Source of the DNA: Betaproteobacteria bacterium
GTDB taxonomy: Bacteria; Pseudomonadota; Gammaproteobacteria; Burkholderiales; Rhodocyclaceae
NCBI GenBank assembly: GCA_020047725.1
Contig: JAIFNM010000171.1
Location: 1-27,466 of the forward strand
DNA: 27,466 nt
Direction of reading: 5' to 3'
Part shown: positions 22,459 through 27,466 of the stretch, in pieces
Layout: the number at the start of each line of letters is the position of its first letter
Numbering within the stretch: position 1 is the stretch's first letter
Notes under the pieces: generated by a model
What the model saw: only the letters and a program-made list of their open reading frames with translations
The model's database searches: none
What the model was told of the DNA's origin: nothing
Made by a program: the position numbers and the translations under genes

Positions 22459-23244
22459 TTAATCAATCCAGTTCGGTTTGCGCTTTTCCAGGAACGCGCC
22501 CAATCCTTCCATTCCCTCCGGGCTTGAGCGCACTCGGGTAATGCGCTGCACGGTTTCTTCGATGGTTGACTCGTCAATCGGCTGGCCGCTGATAATGCGA
22601 ATCAGGGTCTTGCATTCCGCCTGGGCATGGGGCCCGCCTTTCAGCAGGCTCTCGATGATTTCGCCAATGGCGTCATCGAGTTGCTCCTCACCCGGAACGA
22701 TTTCGTGCAGCAGGCCGATTCGGTAGGCCTCGGCGGCGGAAAAACGCTCGGCGCTCAGCATGTAGCGACGGCAGTAGCGTTCGCCGATGGCCGCCAGCAC
22801 ATAGGGGCTGATCACAGCGGGCAGGATGCCCAGCTTGACCTCGGTGAGCGCGAACAGCGCGTCGTAGGTGGCGACCGCGATATCGCAGGCAGCGATCAGG
22901 CCCACGCCGGCACCATAGGCCGGGCCTTGCACGCGGGCGATGGTTGGCTTGGAAAGCTCGTCCAGCGTACTCATCAGCAGTGCCAGTTTGTTCGCATCGC
23001 GCAGGCCTTCCTCCGGCGTAAAGCCTGCCGCGCGCCTCATCCAGTTGAGATCGGCGCCGGCGCAGAAGTTTTTACCGGTGGATGACAGCACCACGACACG
23101 CACCCGCGGATCGTCCTCCAGTTCAATCAGGCCGCTGATGATGTCGTCAACCAGCACGTCATCAAAGGCGTTGTGACGATCCGCCTTGTTCAATGTCAGG
23201 ATGCCGACGAAGTCGTCTACCTCGGTAATAATCGATTGATACAT
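22459..23244 (-). CDS. Enoyl-CoA hydratase/isomerase family, methylglutaconyl-CoA hydratase-like
   Basis: This crotonase-fold protein of 261 residues has the oxyanion-hole motifs KNFCAGADLNWMRR and GPAYGAGVGLIAACDIA. LTEVKLGILPAVISPYV and AIGERYCRRYMLSAERF closely resemble LiuC, which hydrates 3-methylglutaconyl-CoA in leucine and isovalerate breakdown. The position of the first catalytic Glu in classical crotonases (GGG-x-EL) is Gly here (GVGL), as in LiuC-type proteins. The second Glu is kept in TEVKLG. The other liu genes are not nearby, so the substrate is inferred only from motif similarity. Two DUF1289-type genes follow on the same strand. Confidence 0.85.
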   Translation of the reverse strand: MYQSIITEVDDFVGILTLNKADRHNAFDDVLVDDIISGLIELEDDPRVRVVVLSSTGKNFCAGADLNWMRRAAGFTPEEGLRDANKLALLMSTLDELSKPTIARVQGPAYGAGVGLIAACDIAVATYDALFALTEVKLGILPAVISPYVLAAIGERYCRRYMLSAERFSAAEAYRIGLLHEIVPGEEQLDDAIGEIIESLLKGGPHAQAECKTLIRIISGQPIDESTIEETVQRITRVRSSPEGMEGLGAFLEKRKPNWID

Positions 23245-23448
23245 AAACTCTCCACCAAGCCGTCAGGGGACACGACTGGAAATAACTGAATAACGGGGTA
23301 TTTGCCCGTCGAAGCACTGTCTGATCCCGAACCGCTTGCTTTACGATCTAAGAAAAGCACCGAAACAGGTTTTGCTGATCCGATGCTTCCTAAGTTGGCG
23401 AAGTTTATAGCTTCCGGTGGCCATTTTACAATCCAAGGGGGGGATTCG

Positions 23449-23836
23449 ATGTCGCAGCAGACGAATACCGAAGCGCAGCGCGTGTTGCCCGATCCTGTCG
23501 AGTTGGCCAGTCGCTATGCCGAAGTCGCTCAGCGCGCTTCGAAGTTGATGGCGCGCCATGTCGAGAAACAGTCCAAGAACGGATTTCCCATTTCGCATTA
23601 CCGGCATCTTCAATCCGTTATCGGCCAAAAAATACGGCTACCGGACGAACGATGAACTTCCTGGTCCCGCCGACGATCTCCTTGCCAATGCCACGCACAA
23701 CCCCGGTTCGTGGTGGCCTGACCGGCAGCAGTGGGTGACCCGGCAGGCCGGCGCTACGGAGGAAATTGTGACGCGCCAGCTAAAGGCGGCATCGGGTCTG
23801 TGTGTCAAGCTTCGCTTTGAGAAGCCAAAGGCCTAA
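23449..23836 (+). pseudogene. Remnant of a PHA synthase gene (phaC), internal deletion
   Basis: An ATG at 23449 with a GGGGGGGA ribosome binding site opens a frame with LPDPVELASRYAEVAQRASKL, which resembles the N-terminus of class I poly(3-hydroxyalkanoate) synthases. Near 23570-23590 the reading changes frame. The second frame reads ITGIFNPLSAKKYGYRTND, then ATHNPGSWWPDRQQWV, the C-terminal blocks of PhaC (normally GHIAGVxNP, KYGYWTN and SWWPDW). About 450-500 middle residues, including the lipase box and catalytic Cys, are missing. Two conserved Trp are now Arg, as expected for a decaying copy. The frame ends at 23836, just before the next gene. Confidence 0.75.
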
Positions 23837-23846
23837 ACTACGGGCC

Positions 23847-24986
23847 ATGAACGCGGCTCCCGATTATTCAGGCGGCGGTATCGTCAATCTGATGGGCGGT
23901 CGCCAGGCCTCGTACCTGCAACTTGCGGCGCTGCCGGCTGCCCGGATGGGCGAGGCGCGCCACGTTGTGCTGCTGGTGATTGACGGCCTGGGGCAAAAAA
24001 CGCTCGACACCCACCTCGGTGGTTCAAATCTGCAACGCGGCCGTATCGCCTCACTGAGCTCGGTTTTTCCTTCGACCACCGCATCGGCGATTACCACCTT
24101 CATGACTGGGTTGGCGCCGGCGCAGCACGGCCTTACTGGCTGGCACATGCATCTTGAGGAAATCGACCAGACGCTGGCCATATTGCCGCTGACGCCGCGC
24201 TGCGAGCCGGCAAAGAAACTGCCGCAAGACCTCCCGCCCAAGCTTTTTGACTACCCGACCTTGTTTCAGCAGCTTGATCGTGAGTGCTGGGTGATCGCCC
24301 CACAACACATTGCCGGCAGTCCGTTCAACGCCTGGCACTCGCGTGGAGCCACGACGCTGGCCTATAGCACCCTGCCCGAAATGTTTGCGCAACTGGCCGG
24401 ACTGCTGAACGATGCCTCGCTTCCCCGTTACATTTACGCCTACTATCCCGAACTGGACACGGTTTCGCACCGCTACGGTACCGACAGCGAGAAAGCACAG
24501 GAAACGCTGGTGGCGCTTGATGCTGCATTCGGCCAATTCGTCGACGATGTGCAGGGCTGTGATGCCTGGTTGCTAGCGACCGCCGACCACGGTTTCATCG
24601 ACTCGCCGCCCGAGCGCGTGGTCAGTCTCGACGACCATCCGCAACTCGCCGCTTTGCTGCTCCGCCCACTCTGCGGCGAACGGCGCACGGCCTATTGTTA
24701 CGTTGCGCCGCAAAATCGCCCGGCTTTCGAAGCCTATATTCGCCTGCATCTGGCGCATTGCGTCGATCTATGGTCGAGCGCTGATCTGATCTGCGACGGT
24801 TGGTTCGGTCCGCCGCCGTTCAATGTGAAACTTGCCTCGCGTGTCGGTGATTACGCGCTGGTGATGAAGGACAACTGGACGATCAAGGATTGGTTGCCGG
24901 GAGAAAAACGCTACCGCATGTTGGGCGTGCATGGCGGAGTTAGCGTCGATGAGATGCGCGTTCCTCTGGTTGCTATCAGGGTTTAG
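23847..24986 (+). CDS. Alkaline phosphatase superfamily protein (phosphodiesterase / nucleotide pyrophosphatase type)
   Basis: The 379-residue protein resembles type I phosphodiesterase/nucleotide pyrophosphatases (PF01663). HVVLLVIDGLGQKTL contains the first metal-binding Asp. SVFPSTTASAITTFMTGLAPAQHGLTGW carries the Thr nucleophile region. YYPELDTVSHRYG and ATADHGFID supply the remaining Asp and His metal ligands. No signal peptide is apparent from the ATG at 23847, which I chose over a longer frame starting at 23802. It begins ten bases after the phaC remnant and ends 11 bases inside the 3' end of the convergent EamA gene. The substrate is unknown. Confidence 0.85.
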   Translation: MNAAPDYSGGGIVNLMGGRQASYLQLAALPAARMGEARHVVLLVIDGLGQKTLDTHLGGSNLQRGRIASLSSVFPSTTASAITTFMTGLAPAQHGLTGWHMHLEEIDQTLAILPLTPRCEPAKKLPQDLPPKLFDYPTLFQQLDRECWVIAPQHIAGSPFNAWHSRGATTLAYSTLPEMFAQLAGLLNDASLPRYIYAYYPELDTVSHRYGTDSEKAQETLVALDAAFGQFVDDVQGCDAWLLATADHGFIDSPPERVVSLDDHPQLAALLLRPLCGERRTAYCYVAPQNRPAFEAYIRLHLAHCVDLWSSADLICDGWFGPPPFNVKLASRVGDYALVMKDNWTIKDWLPGEKRYRMLGVHGGVSVDEMRVPLVAIRV

Positions 24987-25881
24987 CCGCGCCTTTTCCA
25001 CCCGAACGGTTGGTCAACAACACTCCGGTGATGACCAGTACGCCGCCCGCGAGAATCGCGCTGCCAAGCCGTTCATCAAGCAACAGCGCGCCGAGCAGAA
25101 CGGCAAAAACCGGAACCAGGTTGATGAAGGCCGCCGCCCTGGTACTGCCGAGGTGATTGATTCCTTCTGAATACCAGGTAAAGGCAACGGTCGTTCCGAG
25201 CAGTCCAAGAAAGACGATACTCGACCAGCCTTTCCATGTCACAGCGGAAAAGGCGAACAGGCTGCCGTCGGCCAGTGCTGCGGTGGTCAGCATCAGCCAG
25301 CCGGTTAAACAGCCGCCGAAGGTCATGGCCAGCGGGGTAAAGCGCCCCGCGAGTCGTCGGCTGATCAGCGTGTAGCTGGCCCAGGCCAGCGCGGTTCCGA
25401 GCAGCAGCCATTCGCCGAAACCGACGTCGCCGGTGAACAGACGGGTCGGGTGGCCGTTGGTGACGACCATCAGGCAGCCGGACATGGCCAGAACGACGCC
25501 CAGCGCCTTCATCGGCGACATCGGGATGCGGAACAGCGCCCAATCGGCCAGGGCGATGATTGCCGGAATGAAGGCCACGACCAGCGCGCCGCGGCCGGCT
25601 TCGACCATTTTCAGGCCGTAGAGAAAGAAGATGTTGTAGAAGAAAACGCCGGTCAGCCCCAGCGAAGCCAGTATCAGCCAGTCGCGCCATGACCAGCGGG
25701 GGCGTCCCTCGCGAATATTCAGCAGAACGCCCAGGGCCAGCGTGGCGACAAAGAAGCGCCAGCTGGCGACCGTCAGTGGCGAGGCTTCCTGAACGGCAAC
25801 GCGTCCGGCGATCCAGGTGCCGCCCCAGAAAAAGGCAGTGAGGAAAAGTTTCAGGAAAATGGCCGGGCGGGCTTGTGGCAT
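24976..25881 (-). CDS. EamA/DMT superfamily transporter
   Basis: The 301-residue protein has about ten hydrophobic spans in two EamA repeats. The first begins LFLTAFFWGGTWIAGRVAV and the second GEWLLLGTALAWASYTLISRR, with the GALLLDERLG segment near the C-terminus, all typical of RhaT/EamA-type drug/metabolite exporters. Substrates vary widely (amino acids, metabolites), so none is assigned. The ATG at 25881 gives the family N-terminus. Its last 11 bases overlap the end of the convergent phosphodiesterase-family gene. Confidence 0.9.
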   Translation of the reverse strand: MPQARPAIFLKLFLTAFFWGGTWIAGRVAVQEASPLTVASWRFFVATLALGVLLNIREGRPRWSWRDWLILASLGLTGVFFYNIFFLYGLKMVEAGRGALVVAFIPAIIALADWALFRIPMSPMKALGVVLAMSGCLMVVTNGHPTRLFTGDVGFGEWLLLGTALAWASYTLISRRLAGRFTPLAMTFGGCLTGWLMLTTAALADGSLFAFSAVTWKGWSSIVFLGLLGTTVAFTWYSEGINHLGSTRAAAFINLVPVFAVLLGALLLDERLGSAILAGGVLVITGVLLTNRSGGKGAAKP

Positions 25882-25993
25882 TGGTGAGCCTGTTATGGGA
25901 CGGGGAAACGAGGAGGCAGTTTATCGGTTCCCGGCGCTTTTACAATTGGTGCGCGTAGTAGAATTGACCGGACTATCACCTGAGGAGAAAGCT

Positions 25994-26383
25994 GTGGCTG
26001 TTGATGATGCGAAGCGTGCGCACACTGACCGGATGATCGCTGAAACCGTTCGTAATCGTCAGACGCGCGAACTGGGCTACCGCGAACAGGCGCTGAAGAT
26101 TTACGCATGGATCTGTGGCCGTTGCGCCCGCGAGTTTACGCGCGAGAACCTGCAGCAACTGACCGTGCATCACCGCGACCATAACCACGACAACAATCCG
26201 ACCGATGGCAGTAACTGGGAGTTGCTCTGCCTGTACTGCCACGACAACGAACATTCGCGCGAACTCGAGGCCGATGCGGCGCGTCTGGCGGGGCACAGTG
26301 GCAACAGCAAAGCTGCAGAAAATCGGGCAACGGCGCAGCCCTTCGCCAATCTGAAAGACCTGCTCAAGAAGAGTGGGCACTAA
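25994..26383 (+). CDS. yajD: YajD-family HNH nuclease
   Basis: The 129-residue protein from a GTG at 25994, with GAGGAG suitably upstream, contains YAWICGRCAREF, LTVHHRDHNHDNNP and NWELLCLYCHDNEHSRE. This is an HNH fold with two CxxC zinc-binding pairs and the catalytic His-His. It matches E. coli YajD (115 residues) across its length plus a short C-terminal extension. A longer upstream frame to 25817 runs antisense through the EamA gene and is not needed. Its biological target is unknown. Confidence 0.9.
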   Translation: MAVDDAKRAHTDRMIAETVRNRQTRELGYREQALKIYAWICGRCAREFTRENLQQLTVHHRDHNHDNNPTDGSNWELLCLYCHDNEHSRELEADAARLAGHSGNSKAAENRATAQPFANLKDLLKKSGH

Positions 26384-26420
26384 CTCTGATTTGGCCTGCT
26401 AGTCGTCATCCAACTATTGA

Positions 26421-26449
26421 TTGACACTTTCTTTAGTAGGGTCTAAATT
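26421..26449 (+). promoter_or_regulatory. Promoter of the TetR gene
   Basis: A perfect -35 TTGACA at 26421-26426 is followed after 17 bases by TAAATT at 26444-26449, a four-of-six match to the -10 consensus. The palindromic operator begins two bases later, over the transcription start. Confidence 0.6.
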
Positions 26450-26450
26450 C

Positions 26451-26470
26451 TGCCGACTCATCAGTCGGCA
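26451..26470. promoter_or_regulatory. TetR operator 1 (autoregulatory)
   Basis: TGCCGACTCATCAGTCGGCA is an inverted repeat with perfect 8-base arms around CATC. It lies between the -10 element and the ATG at 26479, so a bound repressor would block its own transcription. It shares 17 of 20 bases with the operator at 27137. Confidence 0.8.
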
Positions 26471-26478
26471 GAACCGGA

Positions 26479-27102
26479 ATGAAGCAGGCCTTCTTTCAAC
26501 TCACCCCTGAAAAACAGCAGTCCGTACTCAATGCGGCGCTGGCCGAATTCGGCACGCACGATTTTGATGCGGCATCACTTGACCGTATCGTCGCGGCCGC
26601 CGGGATTTCCAAGGGCGGGCTTTACGAGTACATCGCTTCGAAGGAGGAGTTGTACCTCTACTGCATGGAGCAGGCCTGGACCACGCTTTACCAGCATATC
26701 CGGGAACAGGTCGTGCTCGCCAACTCGCCGCTGCCCGAAGACATTCTCGACCGTTTCATGACCGTCTCGCGCATCGCCATCGAATGGTATCTGGCCAACC
26801 CGGCCATGCTCGGCCTGATCGTGCGCATCGCGCGCTTGCCGCGTGATGCGCTGGCGATGAAGGCGCAGGCCGTCTTCGAGAGCCATTTCTCCGAGGTGTT
26901 TGCTGGCCTGGATACCTCGCGGCTGGGCTACCCGGTCGATCAGCTGGTCGATCTGATCAAGTGGCTGCTGGCCAAAACGCGCAAGGATGTGCTGCTGGAA
27001 ATCGATGCCGGACGTTCACTCGACGAGGTGCGCCGGGTCTATCTGGAGGAATGGTCGTTCTTCTGCTCGGTACTGAGCAAGGGGATTTATCGCCTCGGTT
27101 GA
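26479..27102 (+). CDS. TetR/AcrR family transcriptional regulator
   Basis: The 207-residue protein has an N-terminal helix-turn-helix: EKQQSVLNAALAEFGTHDFD, then SLDRIVAAAGISKGGLYEYIASKEELY with the recognition helix near residues 40-55. The C-terminal ligand domain is helical and carries no recognisable ligand signature. Palindromes in its own promoter and before the next operon indicate autoregulation and control of the symporter genes that follow 72 bases downstream. The inducer may be the transported solute, which is an inference. Confidence 0.93.
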   Translation: MKQAFFQLTPEKQQSVLNAALAEFGTHDFDAASLDRIVAAAGISKGGLYEYIASKEELYLYCMEQAWTTLYQHIREQVVLANSPLPEDILDRFMTVSRIAIEWYLANPAMLGLIVRIARLPRDALAMKAQAVFESHFSEVFAGLDTSRLGYPVDQLVDLIKWLLAKTRKDVLLEIDAGRSLDEVRRVYLEEWSFFCSVLSKGIYRLG

Positions 27103-27136
27103 AGCCAAGAAACAGCGGCGAAATTTTTTTACCATC

Positions 27137-27156
27137 GACCGACTCGTCAGTCGGCA
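27137..27156. promoter_or_regulatory. TetR operator 2 (symporter operon)
   Basis: GACCGACTCGTCAGTCGGCA repeats operator 1 with 17 of 20 bases identical and keeps the CCGACT...AGTCGG arms. It lies 19-38 bases upstream of the small symporter subunit ATG, in its promoter region. Confidence 0.78.
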
Positions 27157-27174
27157 ATTATCAGGGGGTGTGTC

Positions 27175-27342
27175 ATGTTGGGATTGGGAGATTGGGGAGT
27201 CAGCCTGGCTTTTCTTTTAACGCTGGGTTCGACCGCATTTTGTGTGGTCTATGGCTTCGTCAACTGGAACAAGCCGAGTCCGGATGAGGAGATCCGGGAG
27301 ATCGCCGAAGAAGAGGAATGGGAAAAGGGAGAACCGCAATGA
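27175..27342 (+). CDS. Symporter small accessory protein
   Basis: The 55-residue product has one hydrophobic span (SLAFLLTLGSTAFCVVYGFVNW) and a highly acidic tail (EEIREIAEEEEWEKGE). This matches the small membrane proteins encoded just upstream of sodium:solute symporters. GGGGGTG precedes the ATG at 27175. Its stop overlaps the next start (ATGA), so the two subunits are translationally coupled. Too short to be certain on its own, but the context is strong. Confidence 0.85.
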   Translation: MLGLGDWGVSLAFLLTLGSTAFCVVYGFVNWNKPSPDEEIREIAEEEEWEKGEPQ

Positions 27343-27466
27343 ACGCTACCGTTGTCGTAACCACCCTGATCTACCTCGCGATTACGGCCGGCCTTGGCTA
27401 TTTAGGCTACATTCAGACGACGAGCGCGAAAGACTACCTGCTGGCCGGACGCAAGGTGCATCCGGT
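27339..27466 (+). CDS. Sodium:solute symporter (SSS family), 5' end only
   Basis: The frame is open to the window edge. The visible 42 residues (start MNATVVVTTLIYLAITAGLG, then DYLLAGRKVHP) match the N-terminus of SSS-family transporters, including the D-Y-x-x-A-G-R motif after the first membrane span. The start overlaps the small accessory gene by four bases. The solute cannot be judged from this part. Confidence 0.85.
   Translation, partial: MNATVVVTTLIYLAITAGLGYLGYIQTTSAKDYLLAGRKVHP

Noticed and set aside
25076..25690. A 204-codon frame in another frame of the EamA gene
   Set aside because: Arg- and Gly-rich shadow translation of a well-supported transporter.

Overview
This window carries the replication-origin neighbourhood of a betaproteobacterial chromosome, probably from the Rhodocyclales (Dechloromonas- or Azonexus-like). 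That placement is an inference from protein flavour, gene order (smg-topB; rpmH-rnpA-yidD-yidC-mnmE beside dnaA-dnaN-gyrB) and moderate GC content. No rRNA, tRNA, CRISPR array, insertion sequence or prophage was seen.

Layout. 1-5.4 kb: smg and topB on the plus strand, then a minus-strand run rsuA, a DsrE-like gene and oxyR (OxyR keeps both redox cysteines, C199 and C208). 5.4-11 kb: the origin core, with gyrB, dnaN and dnaA on the minus strand and DnaA boxes in the dnaA-dnaN and dnaA-rpmH gaps. 11-14.9 kb: the plus-strand operon rpmH-rnpA-yidD-yidC-mnmE. 14.9-15.6 kb: a 0.7 kb gap without a convincing gene. 15.6-19.4 kb: a TSUP permease facing a tightly packed minus-strand operon, rapZ, NusG-domain-II protein, Gx-type membrane protein, ubiX and a LON-domain gene broken by a deletion. 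19.4-26.4 kb: an M20 amidohydrolase, a receiver-GGDEF protein with both domains degenerate, two overlapping tiny DUF1289-type genes behind a LiuC-like enoyl-CoA hydratase, a decayed phaC remnant, a phosphodiesterase-family enzyme, an EamA exporter and a YajD-type HNH nuclease. 26.4 kb to the end: a TetR regulator, a symporter small subunit and the start of a sodium:solute symporter, with matching operators before the regulator and before the transport genes.

The most unusual signals are these. First, the 0.7 kb gap after mnmE contains a degenerate, ungapped copy of the whole dnaN-dnaA intergenic (oriC) region at a fixed offset of 6020 bp, about 125 of 200 bases identical by hand count, with a perfect DnaA box. 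Second, three parS-like ParB sites lie at 3.29, 7.97 and 17.16 kb, marking a centromere-like region around the origin. Third, one regulator with two nearly identical operators defines a small TetR-symporter regulon. There are also two gene remnants (phaC and LON) and a two-domain signalling protein that has lost the key residues of both domains.
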